Assembly: GCA_023055355.1 (NCBI GenBank)
Contig: JALJCS010000001.1
Coordinates: 22,135,881 to 22,199,880 of the forward strand
Length of the DNA stretch: 64,000 nucleotides
Reading direction: 5' to 3'
From: Agelaius tricolor
Lineage: Eukaryota > Chordata > Aves > Passeriformes > Icteridae
A program made the position numbers and the translations under genes. Every line of letters starts with the position of its first letter. The stretch's first letter is position 1. The notes below the pieces were generated by a model. It saw nothing but the letters and a program-made list of their open reading frames with translations, was not told the origin of the DNA and did no database searches. Positions 22,846 through 35,469 of this stretch are shown here, one piece after another.

Positions 22846-23917
22846 TTATAGTGTTTCCTGCTCTGGACGTGGGTATACCCTGCTGTCTCTGCTGTGATTG
22901 AAGAACACAGCCTGACCCCTTAGTAAACTTTGCATCTCCCTACTCTGTTTTCAGTCCATTCTAGCTCACACATTCCGGGAATATCACACTTAGCCTTGGA
23001 AATGCATGTTTTCAATTGCTGACCTTATTAATATGCTCACAGCATTTGTATAGAAGCTATTTTCTCCTCCCACCTTTGCTTTACATTCTCATTATCTCCT
23101 ACAACGACAACCAGCGGATACATTACCGAGAGATCCATGCATTCCCTCCTTTAAATTCTTCTCCTCCCACACCACTAATCTAAAAAAATGGCTAGATCAT
23201 TTCCTTATTAGTGGACAATCTGTTTGCTCCCATAGGGTGTAGAATAATACAGGCCATCTCTCCTTTGCCATTTTGCTTTCTCTGTTTTGTTATTTACAAC
23301 ATGTCAAAGTCTCACATTTCTCATTCTCCTGATTCCCCCCCCCCCAATCAATCTAATCTCTTAATTTTACTGTGCTAAAATGAGCCACTTGCATACTGGA
23401 AAATACCTTTATGCTGCTTTATTCTTCCACGGGCCAGCCAGGGTGTGCAAGGCTTTCTTTTTACAAATACCTGTATGTCTTCCCTCTACATAATTTATAG
23501 AAATCACCATCCATTATGCTAGACTTGTTCTAAAGCTTTTTATCTGCCATAACCCACTCACTAAAAATTCCCTAGAGAAGCATTTAAGTTGTGTGCATTT
23601 GTGTGAGGATTAGGTGTTTTAAACAACTGTCTGCAACATCAACTCTGCCACCAACTCTTCTCTGATCTAATTGTGCTGCAGATTTCCCTATGCCCATTTC
23701 ACCATTTTGTGAGATCATGTCTTCTGAATCATTAAAACTCTGGGAAATGTTCTAGGCACTGGCACCAGCCCCCCTCTCTTTATTACACTTATTCCCTCCT
23801 TTACTACCACTTTTCAGTTACCCAGACACTGTCCTTTATATCCTCCTGCTTCTGCTGGAACAGGGCTGCTTCTCCAGCACAGGGCTGTGCTTCCAATGCA
23901 CTCATCCTGCAACTTGC
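22846..23917. other. Gene-free interval, possibly eroded LINE sequence
   Basis: This separates the endonuclease fragment from an ORF1-like frame. In an intact minus-strand CR1 it would hold the end of ORF1 and the start of ORF2, but no motif is readable. A C11 run lies at 23335-23345. Confidence 0.4.
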
Positions 23918-24060
23918 TCACAGCTGGTTCTCCTCCTCCTCTGTCACTCCTTCAGAGTATGAAACCAGCCATCTGTCATCAGTGAACCTCTCATATTCAT
24001 TGATCTTCCCCAGCACATCAACCTGTCTTTCTAATTCCACTCTCCAGTTTCTTGGTGCCA
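23918..24060 (-). mobile_element. Possible LINE ORF1 coiled-coil remnant
   Basis: The last 45 codons of a minus-strand frame ending at 23918 read as a charged heptad-like helix, ELERQVDVLGKINEYERF, followed by DD and an acidic end (EEEEN). CR1-type ORF1 proteins of reptiles and birds carry a similar coiled coil of the form LE-V-L-I-E-ERF-DD. The position, about 1.1 kb upstream of the endonuclease fragment and in the same orientation, fits ORF1 of the same insertion. The evidence is short and the call tentative; a chance helix is the alternative. Confidence 0.35.
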
Positions 24061-24229
24061 CAGCAACTGGCTGTGTGTGTACATACGAACGTGTGTGCAC
24101 ACACGGGGCATTGTTCTGCCTTTGCCAGTCCCCATGTTGAAAACACACAGCAGCTGAAAAAAAGGAGTCTTTTAGCTTTTTGTTTCTGAAACCAGGGCAA
24201 GGAGAGGATGACTGCAATTCAGTCACAGA

Positions 24230-27200
24230 CAGTAACAGACAAATTGCACATTATTTCATGAAACAAGGAAGAAAGAAGCACTCAAAAATAACATGGAGAA
24301 TCCCTGATTCTTGAGGAGCTGCATTTATGAGGAGTGGTGCCCAGCTAAGCACCACAGCTCCTGGAGAATGTGCTGTGATGACTTACAGAGTTTCTTTTCC
24401 CTTCTAGCATGAAGTGTGGTGCAGGGTGGGGTACAGAAACAGAGCTGTGCACTCTCCTTTCTCTCTCTGACCAATATGGACCCATTCTCTTTCCACACCA
24501 CCCCCAAATCTTCTTCTTACCCCAGCTGTGGTCCATTCTCACCCTTGGACTGTGGACTCTTGTGCTGTGCTTGTACAGAGTCAGTTCAGTGGCCCTGCCT
24601 CATGGCTAGTGCTGGAAGCCACAATGGAGTGAGAAACAACAAAAACAACAGTAATAACACAAATATCAAGTCACTGTGAGGTCAGTCCTTCCACAATATA
24701 AGTAAAGCCAGAAGGAGCTACTATTCTTATATGGTTTACAGTGTTGGGGTTTTTTTGGACCTCTTCTAATAGCTAAGCTTAGGTCCAAACTCTACTTGTG
24801 CCACTAACTCAACCCCAGACTGTTCAACAGAGAAATCAGGCTGGCTGAAAGTAGCACCCAGGCTTTCTGGTTTCGTGGATCTATTTCTCTTAAAAGGTGC
24901 AATGAAGTCTTCTGTTTTATGCACATAGTCCTGCTGAATTCAATCAGATCCTAGCATAACAGTGACTTCTGTTCTTGCATGGCACAAAGATGTTTATGTT
25001 TCCAAAACAAAAAAAACTATGAAAATGTGATTAATCTCCTTTCACTTCCACTAAATCACACTGCAGTCTTGTATTTTCCCTACAGCTGATGACATCAAAT
25101 TAAAACCTACAGAGGCAATACATCCCACATCAAATATCATAGGCCTCTTTGTAATTGTTGCAAAGTTCTTGTGTGTCATCCTGCCTGCTGCATATGAACA
25201 TTGTATCCCTCTGCAAAAAATCACTGTGACATTTTTGGCAGAAGATGTTTACTGCACATGATCGGGGTGGATTGTTTTTTAAACCTTGGTTATCTTGTCT
25301 GAGTTTTTTTTTCCCTCAAAATTCTAAAACCGATTAAAACACGATCAGTTTATCTTTGTCAAGTTCCATCATTATGGTAAGACACCTTTGCTGTTGTCCA
25401 ATGGAAAGAAGAGGCTTCTTGTAATACTCAAAGCCCTTGTTTTGCACATCTATGCCCTACCTGACTTTTTCTTGAACGTCAGCCTTAACTGGTACCTGTA
25501 ATCTTGCTAATTCACCAACAGAAATTAGGAGAAAAACACTTGGCCTAAGAGGAAGATGTTTCTTTATATATAATCCATTTTGTTTACCAATTATACCCAG
25601 AAATTCTTGTTTCTCTGAAAAATTGTGAAGAAAAGGAACTTCCCCATTTAAGAATTCAAGCCTGTCTCTCAGGCTTTGGTAAAACTTCTCTTGGATTTCT
25701 CCCAGGACCACCTCACCCTGCTTCTCTTACCTCCCACCATCTGCTCAATACCTGGATCCTCACATTTCTAATGAAAAATGCTTTGGCCTGCATGAATTCA
25801 AGTTGATTGGCTTCTCCTGAAGCCTAATTCCTTAGGTGAAGCCTTTCGCTGTCTTTATCTTTCTTCATAAGGAAAACTTTCTCCATGTAACACCAGTGAT
25901 ATGTGGCTGCAAATCCATTTGCCTTAATGAGGTCAGCAACTGCCTGCAGATGACAGACAACTTGATTGCAGCCATTAGCACATTCCAACATGACAAACAC
26001 ATATTTTTAGTGAATATTTTAGCAAAAGGTGCTGGACTAACATTTCTGTAAAGCGAGGTTCTCTCTTGACCTACAAGGCCACTCTCACACACACATTTTG
26101 CCCATGTCCCCCTTGTCACCTACTCATGAATTTGGCAGTCCTGGTGGCCAATTTCAGGCAGCCTCATTTCAGCTGCTTGTCTTTGTGCTTCTACAACTGC
26201 CTCTGCTGGCAGGCACAGGTTGCATCTTGAGCTGGGTCAGGGGACTGATCTGGCTGAAAAGCAACAGGAAAAGTTCAAGATTGTTTTCAAGAAAGTTGTT
26301 TTTCTGAGCTTATTCATCAGAGAGTCATGGTCAATGGATGGGGGTTTCATGCTTCCATAAGACTTGGATGAGGCCTTGTGGAAGTTTTAACTAGTCTAGG
26401 ACAAATTCTGACACATTCCACTACAACTGTTCCTTCTTCCCATGTTGTGGATGCCACTGAAGACAGTGTCACACATCCAATAAGAAGCTGAGATTTCCCA
26501 CTTACTTTCTGATAGTTGGCTTTGTTTAAGACTGAATTTAAACAAATTAAACTTTTTTCCTCCCCATCCAGTTTCTTTCAATAAAACTTGTTTCCAAATT
26601 TCTGTTCTCATGTTGAAGACTCTTTCTACAAAGTTTCTACCAGAGAAAAACCTGGTTTAACTTTAGTTCCTTCAGTAAGTCCAAGGAATCCACTCATATA
26701 ACTTGACTGACAAAGACTGTCCATGCTTGCAGATGGTGTACTCAAGCAGAAAGGGAACTCTTGCAAGAAAATACAAATGGGACAACCAAAGTAAAGAGAA
26801 GAGAGAAGATCAAAAACTCAGTCATGGCCAAAATTATTAGAGAAGTTTTAAGCAAGAACTTTATACAAAGTCATGATGTATAGCACTCACAGGAACCTCA
26901 CCCACGTCCACTCCTAATCTTTCCAGCTTGGATATGTTGAACTGCCTCAGTCAAAACAAACAGGAGTCCTAAAACAGTTCTGACCGGTTAGAGAAAACTT
27001 TCCATAGTTCTTCTTAGGCCTATATTGGATTTTCTGCAGGTGCTCTATTAATTTGTGTAATGGCAGCACATGCCACAGGAGATGTTGTAAGGTGTTCCAC
27101 CTGGTGGCCACTGCTGCTCCAGAAGGGTTTGGTCTCTCCTTATCATGCCAGCAGGCTCCAAGGAAATGTCTCAAATAAACATGGGTGTCCCAAACAGCAG

Positions 27201-28211
27201 AAAAAGACTGAGTTTAAGCAACTGAATTTCTCCCCTGTGCTTGAATGGCTGTTGAAGCTACAAGGTAGCTGTGGGGAAGGGAACACTGTCACCTTTGTCT
27301 CCAGGCTCAGACATATGCTGTGGCAATGGGCACACACAGCAAACCACAGGGAGATGAGCTGTAACAAGTCACACCAAGGGCTCTTTCACAACTCCCCAGC
27401 CAAGTAAAAATGAATACCAAGAGGTTTTTGAACAGATTCTTTTCTGTAGTTGCAATTCGCTCCCTTCCTCAAAGGCTGACTGTGCCAGAAATGAGGCAGC
27501 CCTGGTACCCTGGGTACTTGCTTGGCTCAGCCCAGCCATGGCAGAGTGAAGCAGGGCCTTCTGCTAAGCAGGGTCAGGGCCGTCTCTGCACTGCCCTCAC
27601 TTCTTCTCAGGGACTCTCTCCAGGGATTGTTCTCACTTTCTGTCACACTGGAGCAAGGATCAGCAAGGATCATTTCAATGCCTTCAAGCATGGCACTGAT
27701 GTCCTAGGGACACAGGGTTTCCCCATCCACTGCTTCCACCCTTGAGCAGCAAGGAGCAGCCCCACAAGCCCCACAGCTCCCACAAGTCTGGTTCATCACC
27801 ACACAGGCTTAAGTGGAGTGCTCTCTACTAAGGATCAATAGCAGCATTACAGCTCCTCAATTCCTCCTCTATCTTCCCACACACTTATGCTTCCCTGCAC
27901 GTTACAGAAAAGCTTACCTTTGATCATTCCCACTTGTTCCTCCACCTCCCTTTCCCTTCAAAGCTGGACATACAGCCAAGCTCCTTGTAATTCACAGAAA
28001 TAACCTCCCTGCAGCAACATTCACCCAGAAGTGCACCTATAACTGATGAACACTGCTAGGATGGATGGCTCAGGGAAAAGAGAGAAATATGTGGGCTGTG
28101 GGTGGTGGAAGGGAAGAGCTGATGGGTGGAATAGATTGCTAAACAATGTAATTGCTTTTTCTGTTTTGCTGTGGAGTAATATGCAGTTTAGCAACCTTAG
28201 CTCAGCTAGTG

Positions 28212-28214
<3 letters not shown>
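24230..28214. other. Gene-free stretch
   Basis: Unique sequence with no credible exon. Frames of 60-115 codons occur around 27060-27745 in GC-richer DNA but show no domain. A CTCF-like site is listed separately at 27097-27110. The interval 24.7-26.9 kb is plain AT-rich DNA in which I see nothing. Confidence 0.5.
27097..27110 (-). promoter_or_regulatory. CTCF-like motif (candidate)
   Basis: On the minus strand the sequence is TGGCCACCAGGTGG, matching the left and central part of the CTCF consensus TGGCCACYAGRKGGCRC. The last bases (AAC in place of the CRC-type end) are weaker. CTCF sites bound in cells usually match the whole core, so this is a moderate-scoring candidate only. Confidence 0.3.
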
Positions 28215-28248
<34 letters not shown>

Positions 28249-28263
28249 GCATGTGTGTGTGTG
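28215..28263. repeat. (TG)n microsatellite
   Basis: About 22 GT units with interruptions (GC and AT steps) near the right end. It gives valine/cysteine runs in plus frames and threonine/histidine runs in minus frames. Simple sequence only. Confidence 0.95.
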
Positions 28264-31200
28264 CAATAAAATATAACTAAATACAGGTATTTGCACTCTT
28301 AGCTCTGCATTATTTAAATACTCCATTGTAGAGTATGTTGTAGAGTCATACTTCATTTCCACCTATAAAGAATAAACCATGTATCTCACGTGGGTGCCAG
28401 AGATCTCAAACAACTTGTCTCTATAAACTCTGGAGGGAATGCTAAATTGAGCTGAAAACTTTCATTCCAGCATTATGCATCCACTTTTCCTGTTAATCTG
28501 TTTTTCCCTCAATCAGAGGATTTTGGGTTTGCTCCAGGCAATACCCTCTCAGGAAAGAGAAAGTATGTGATGTGATTCCTGTTCTGGTTTTAAAAGCTAC
28601 CCAGAAAGAAAGTGTGGGAGGACACAGATTGCATAACAATGATATTTTTAAAAAGGGGAAAACCACTTCAGTCCTGAAGATTTTAGGGGCTCAAGGATTT
28701 GTTGTACTCCAATATGTAGAGTCATGAGGGGAGATAAACACCTAAGTAGAGAAGTCAGTTTGGTGTATGAAAGATGGGACTTCATATCTTCCATCTGCTT
28801 GCAGTGACTTGAACCTATACATTTTCATTTCCACAGCTTTGTGCTGACCAGTGGTCCATAAAGCAAGCTGGGATGCTGGGACTGTTAAAGCTGTTTCACT
28901 ACACATGGAAGACACTGATATTCACTTGGCTGGAGGAGTAAAGGAACATGGCTTTAAGATTCCCTGGCCATATCAGAGTCCTAGCAGGGACTTGGTTTAG
29001 ATAAAGCAGACATGAGATTTAGGGAATATCTTCTCATATTTAATCTCAACACAACACATATTGTTAAGAGCTGAGGTGCCCACTCAGAATTGTATCACTA
29101 TTCATGTACAGCAAAGTCAGTAACTTGTGCCTCACTCTTACAGCCCAATACTTTGCTTAAAAGACTTCTGACATTAAAACTTCTAAAAGTGGCATCCAGA
29201 AGTTCCTGGATGAAGAAAACACCTTGCAACTTCAGCCACTGGCCATCTGATCTTTGATATGGCCAGCACTGCTGGTTGGGGATGGAAAGACTCACTGCTT
29301 AATAACAGGAAACCAGATCTGGAAGCACCACAGTGCTCCAGGGAATGATACACAGTAGCAGTACAAACTCAAGTAATAGGGCAGAAAAATACTGTCAGAT
29401 GAGGAAATGTTTGTGAGAATTGGGTATTGGCTAAACAGTTCATTAAATCCTTCATAGTCCCATCATTGTTTCCCATTTCTTGTCTCAGTTCTGTCTCAGC
29501 CAAGAACAAGCGGCTGTAAAGCAATTTCCCAGAACCAAGAATGCCAGAATACTTCTCAGTTCTAGTACTTCATTTCTATTTTACTTTGGATTAGTTATGA
29601 AGTGGTTGTTTTTATGTGAGTGAAAGAATGTGAACAGAGGATGAAATCAAAGTGTGGTAGAAGTAGCTACAGCTGCCTTAGACTCCAGGGAAAACAGTGC
29701 AGTAGGAACAGACATAAAGTTGTAACAGAAGGTATGAGAGAACAGCCAAAAAGTCTCCAGTGTTGGTTTGGATGACAGAGATTGCACAGAACTCTTCCCA
29801 CAGAAAGCTGTATGTGCCAGCCCCTTTAGCACTCCTGACTTACAGCTAACATGGGTCATCAACAGGCAATTCATTTTTGAACAAATCATGATTGATTTCC
29901 AAAGCTATGTGTAGGAGGAAGAGGACTGAGCAAAGCCTGTGTGTTAATCATCATTCTGACAAAAGGTGTCTATTTGATCTTTAATACTTGGTCACAGGCT
30001 CGATGTGACACAGTGGACATTGCAGAGAGATGATGAGTGTGGATCTTATTTCATTATCCATGTGCTCATGTGTACAGAGGGACAGTTCATGCAGCCATCT
30101 GCTCTCACTGTGCAGTCATGCAACAGTTTTTCACATCTTTGTCTTCTGATTGGCCTTCTTTCACTCTAATTTTCTGTCTTGTTTGAGCTAAGAAGGACAA
30201 ATGACTAGAAAGCAGTGCATGCTTTTGTCTGTCAGCTCACAGTATCACAGTAGTGTATTTATACCAGTAGCAGCTCTAAAGCAATTTGCAAGTATGAAAC
30301 AGGACAGAACAGCCTTAGAGCATCCCCCAAAGTGCTGCAGAGAGTTATTTTTACATTTTTTTTCTCCTTTCCACCTGCACTCTGTGTTGGCATATATGCT
30401 TAAAAAGGAGTCAAAAATAAAAACAGGTTATATACTAACTCTTCAAAGCTGACAAGTGATATGGAACAACCTGTATTTTGACTCTAATAATCCTGTCTTC
30501 CACCTCATAATAATAAGTAGATACTGTCCCTCATCACACCTCTTGCCTCTGTTTTGCAGCCAAAACCCACTCTGGTCCCCAGTTCATGCATACAAAAGTG
30601 CTGGTACAAAAAGTACCTTCGTCCATTTGAGGTCATTCTTACCAGATGTTAGAACTAATTAGTGCTTTCACAGCTTTTGGGCTTTTTTTGCTGGCCACTG
30701 CACTTGGTCTAATAAAGTCAGTTAAAACAAAGCAGGTTTGCATGCTGAAGTTCCTTTTCAGCCCAACAGGGAAAGCCTTTGAGGGTATTTTGTCTTTCCC
30801 ACTCTGTATCAAAACCCTGCGGATTCTCAGACATCCAACCAATCTTAGCTTCATCTTATAACAAAAAAGGTACCAAGAAACCTAAGCTGAGCACATAGAT
30901 TTGCCTGATAAAATTGGCTAGACAGGGACCCAATGGGAAATCCAGGAGCAGTCTATATTCTGTTCACTCCATGCAATTTTTGTGCTGGATAGACAACTTG
31001 CTAACAACCCGTGTGCCAATTGCTTTAAGGAGAGGAAAGGACAGGCTGAGGGATGAAAGGAGACAGCCAGACAGTTATAATTCAGACTTTCATAGAGCTT
31101 TTAGACTCAGATGCTCCTGAAATTCATTTATAAAATCATGTGAACTTTCTCACTGAAGGAATATCAGCAGTGATACCATTGTGGGGGAAAGAAAAGATCT

Positions 31201-34200
31201 CAAGCTTTGAAAATATGACCATAAGTGCTTTGCTGAATAGTGTTCAAGTGGGTTTGAAACTAGGCAAAATGAGTTTGTCTGTCCCTACTTAAAACCACAG
31301 ATTAGATAAGTATGAAAATATTTTCTCTGCTAAGCTATCAGCACTTGGCTTCTCTTTTAATTATAGTCAAATAATGTAACAAAGGGCAATTTCCATAACA
31401 TTTATTCTAACAATTTCTTTCATTTTACATCACAAAATTATTCTGAACTTTTATCAGGACATGTACAACACCTACTACTTTGTACTTTACCTTGATGCTG
31501 ATGCCTCTGAAAGAGCAGTAAAAGGGAGATACCTGTTAATTGCCTCGCACCTTGCCTTCAGAGACCTGTTCAGAAAAACTCTGTAATTCCTGCACACCTT
31601 GTACTCTTAAATACAACTGCACAGGTCTTTGCTGATAAGCCATCTCACAATCTGAACTCACTTGATTTGTGACAATGTGTTGACTCTATTGTCTCAATTT
31701 CCACTTCTCAGCTTGGCACTTCTTCATCTGTGCACCTTCATAGTGAGTAAACAGCTGATCCTGAGAATCACACCAGTTTTCCTCACTGGAAGACTCTTCT
31801 GAAAAACTATGAAGACCAGCCACTAGTCCTAGGTTTGAGTTGTCTCCTGTTTTCTCCCAAAATTTGAATCAGGAGCTTCCTATGAGTCTGAACAAATAAT
31901 GGCTCACATTTACAGATGGAGCCTTATTTCAGCTGTCAGAGAAGCTCAAATTAACAGGGAAATGCTAAGTGAAAATATTAATGGCATCTTTTTTTAGGGG
32001 AGAACATTTGAAACTAAAGAAATTATATCCTTGAAACAAAAAGGAAGAGTGAAGGGTCTTCTACATTATTATTTAGAGAAATGTCATGGAAAACCAAAGC
32101 ATGAAATATTTATAAAGTCTGCTTTGAAGACCCCTATAAAACTGCTACTGAGTTTCTTTAAAATGAATATGCAGTCCATGATTTCAAAGCTTACTGTATT
32201 GGGTCCTCAAGGTCTTTTAAAACAATTCATTTTCACTTCAGACATGAAAGGGAAAACTGAATGTAACAAGTCTCAAAGAAAGCTTAAATCTTTGCATTCC
32301 AGGTTATGGTTTTGGTTTGCTGTTTTTTTATTGATCATTTATGTACTAATTCTAAAATGCATTGCTCATATTTAATGTCATACACTAGAAAAATAGTTCA
32401 TCTAGGCTACATTTAAGGAAATAACATATGTTTTTTAAACTCATAAAATTAATTTGGAGGAGTTCCTATACCTAAAGAAAAAGCATCCAAGCCACATTGC
32501 TCAGTATTAGCAATAATGCTGTCCAGTAGATGTCTCCTCAAGAAACTTTTGATCTCAAATGTTACTTTCATTGTTGTTAAAACTGAACCCTATGTAATTG
32601 TCCCCTGCATTACAGTAAGAATGGTGTCCCTCAAATAGCCTGAGCCAGTGGAACAGGCTTGTTAAAAGCAAAATATTTTATGTCAGGTCTGTAAAAAGGA
32701 ATGAAGGAAACATTTAAATATGAGACAAAATCTTCCATTGCTGCATTTTCAAAGAAAAACCAATCATTTGCAAGACAAATCATAATTTTTCCTCAGCAGA
32801 CAGGGATTTTCTTTCTGAAAGGATATTAAACTCCTAAAATGTTATGCCCTATCTGAAGCCCTGAACTCCTCTGTTCAAAGCATGACATCAGAGAAGCAGT
32901 TGTTCTTTGTTTAATGGAAACAAAATCCCCAGAAAACTAGGGCTGTTCATCCTCCCTTCTCAGAGCTTTCTTAGGAGCTTTAAGATATTTTTCTACTGAT
33001 GGTTTTGTGCATTTCCATCTGGAAGGCAATGATTTATTTTTCCATTTTCTGAAAGGAACTGGAGTGAACATGGCTGTTTATTTTTCTACTTAGATAGTGC
33101 CTTACCATGCCAAGACAACTCTGAGCACCAGCCTCATCAATTAATATCAGCACCACTCTGAGAATGGTGTTTGCTAAGAAACTGTTGCTACAGAACAAGC
33201 AAAATGAGGACAAAACATTGGGCCAAGAGCTAGAAGAGGCAGAGGGGAGCCAGGATGTGTGGATCCTGGCCCAGGGAGCACAGACGGGGTAGTGCTGTCT
33301 CCCTGGCATACTCCCCTGTCCTGCAGACCACCCCCCTCCCCAGCACCACCTCCTGGCTCTGGGCTCCACACCTGGGTGGGAGGGGCTGTGCTGGGATGCC
33401 ATTCACACACCATATGGAGCCTTCCTCCATGTGCAAACCAGCAGAGCTGAACGCTGATTCAGCTGGGGCTGTGAAACCACACTTTGCGAGGCATCTGCGG
33501 CGCTTTGGGACATTCCTTCATCTAACCAGGGGACAGCCAGCCCTGGAAGAGACTCCCAGAAACAGCTCCATGCACCAGTTGCCCTCCTCATATTTAATAA
33601 CAGAGAGGGCAAACAGCAGGTTCACCTTCCCAGGTTACATGTGGGACACACTGCAAGCTGTAATTGCTCCTGCTGAAATGCGGCTGCACCGCGGCATTTG
33701 GACAGAAAGTGAGCGGTCCCTGTGACACTGGCCACTGTGTTTTTCTTCATCTGGATGGAAGGAGAGAGGCTGCTCAGTGGACTGTCTTCTTTCTGTATTA
33801 GCACACATGTACAACCCCAGGTATGCCTCATCCATGTATTTCTTTTCCTCTCTCTGTGGTCCCATATTCCTGCAGCAGTCCCACCAGAAGTGCTACGCAG
33901 TGACCTTTAACAATTGCTTTGCTTGATCTCCACAAGTAACAGACTAAGGAACCCTTTTTATGCCATCTGCAGTGGTGAATAGGAAAGAGGAAACTATAGG
34001 CTTTGACCAGTGAGACATAAATGCCTTTTTAGGCCATAATTGTGAGTGTGGGTCATAACTGTGAATGATGACAATCAACTGCTCATGGAGGAGTACACAA
34101 ACTAGCCAGCAATGCAAACAAACAGGAGCAGAGAGAGGAGACAGGAGAGGAGGGGAAAGAGAGACTAAAAAGCAGGAGTAAATGATTTCTTTAAGATCCC

Positions 34201-35147
34201 ACAGGAAGGTACTAAAAGAGGCAGAGAAGATTCATTTTGTACGTCTCAATTCAATGTTCTGTGTATTGTAGCACACAGGCTGGGCTGTTTTGCTGCTATA
34301 ACACACCACTCATTGTACGCTTCAAAGTTGATATTAATATTTTCTCTGCCTCTTTACACGATCCCATAAAAAGGAATCTCTCTGACTGAATGTAAAAACT
34401 ATTATCAGGCATGCAGTTGACCAAATTCTGCCCAGATGTTGCAGCGTGGTTGCAAACTATATGTCAGCTGTTCTTTTTGCTGCTCACCATGCAGTCAGCC
34501 TGTTCATCTGGCCATATGGAAGATCCATGGGAAAAAAAGAATAGCTATTTGTGCATTGGTATTGAAAGTCAGAATAATACAGCCTTTAAGATTTAATGGG
34601 TGCTCAAGCTGGCTTACAAATAACCTGCTTTGTCTGCATTATTTTGTCTATGTCTTTCCTTATGAAAAACAAAGAATAGAAAAGAAAGATCAAAGATTTC
34701 AAAAGCAGCTTTGTTTTGAAAGCCAAAATGCCTTACTCCCTTCAAACAACAGGGAAGGCTTCTATGCACAGGCTTCAGACTCATACTGCACCTTGGCCTG
34801 CTGCAATAGATGATAGCTCCACAAGAAGCATTTCAATTCCCTGTGCCTCCCCACATCCTCTCCTTCCCCACTGACACGGAGCCCAGCAAAGCCTGAGGTT
34901 CACTCCTCCTGCCAGCCTGCCTGGAAAGCCTTCTGCACAGTGGAAATAGCAGCAGATCCCAAGGGAAGGGGAACACACAAATTATGAGAAATGGCTATTT
35001 CCTGTTAAACAGGATAAGGCAGAAGTTTGTAATATGATTCCCAGATATCAGTGAAGACAAGGGGAGATCTGAGGTGGAAACTCAAGCTTTTTATCACACC
35101 GCATTTGCACACTACAATGAGGCTCACATCTCATATGCTGGAGGCTG
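28264..35147. other. Gene-free stretch, mostly AT-rich unique DNA
   Basis: I see no exon, RNA gene or recognisable transposon. About 31.1-33.0 kb is a long uninterrupted AT-rich block. A GC-richer patch at 33.2-33.75 kb carries a 156-codon plus frame rich in Pro, Ser, His and Trp, with further frames on both strands; no domain is visible and I do not call it. A purine-rich tract lies at about 34120-34180. Confidence 0.5.
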
Positions 35148-35193
35148 ATGTCTTGCATATGAGACATCATATGATGTCTCATATGTAAGACAT
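35148..35193. repeat. 46-bp near-perfect palindrome without a loop
   Basis: The inner 30 bases (35156-35185) are a perfect palindrome: CATATGAGACATCAT is followed directly by its reverse complement. Beyond a single G/T mismatch (35155 with 35186), seven more bases pair on each side. In RNA the mismatch would be a G-U wobble, so 23 pairs could form. With no loop it does not resemble a microRNA precursor. Such a structure can arise by template switching in replication and can extrude as a cruciform. Confidence 0.9.
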
Positions 35194-35423
35194 AGGTGAG
35201 CTGGACTTGCACCTATGCCAGTGGTGGGAAGTATTCTGGGATAGGGAAGAAGCTTTTGGAGGTTTGGGCACTGCAAATTTAAGCAGCTAGATCGGGTACC
35301 TACAGACCATGCACACCCCAGAGCAACTCAGAGTGTCTCAGTTGAGCTGGCACCAGTACTCAGATGCTTACAGCACTTCTTGAAGCCTCTTTTTATCCCT
35401 GTCGACTCTTTGGGCAGTCTACA

Positions 35424-35469
35424 TTCAGAGTTTAGGCACTACATTCACAGCTTAAAGCTAAACTCTGAA
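35424..35469. repeat. 12-bp perfect inverted repeat with 22-base loop
   Basis: TTCAGAGTTTAG at 35424-35435 pairs perfectly with CTAAACTCTGAA at 35458-35469. The arm start and the loop share ACATTCA, a small direct repeat (CTACATTCA), pointing to local duplication. No function is indicated. Confidence 0.75.

Noticed and set aside
33255..33725. 156-codon plus frame
   Set aside because: Rich in Pro/Ser/His/Trp with four other frames open on both strands. No recognisable family.
35148..35193. MicroRNA precursor at the palindrome
   Set aside because: There is no terminal loop and only 23 pairs. The fold does not resemble a processed precursor.
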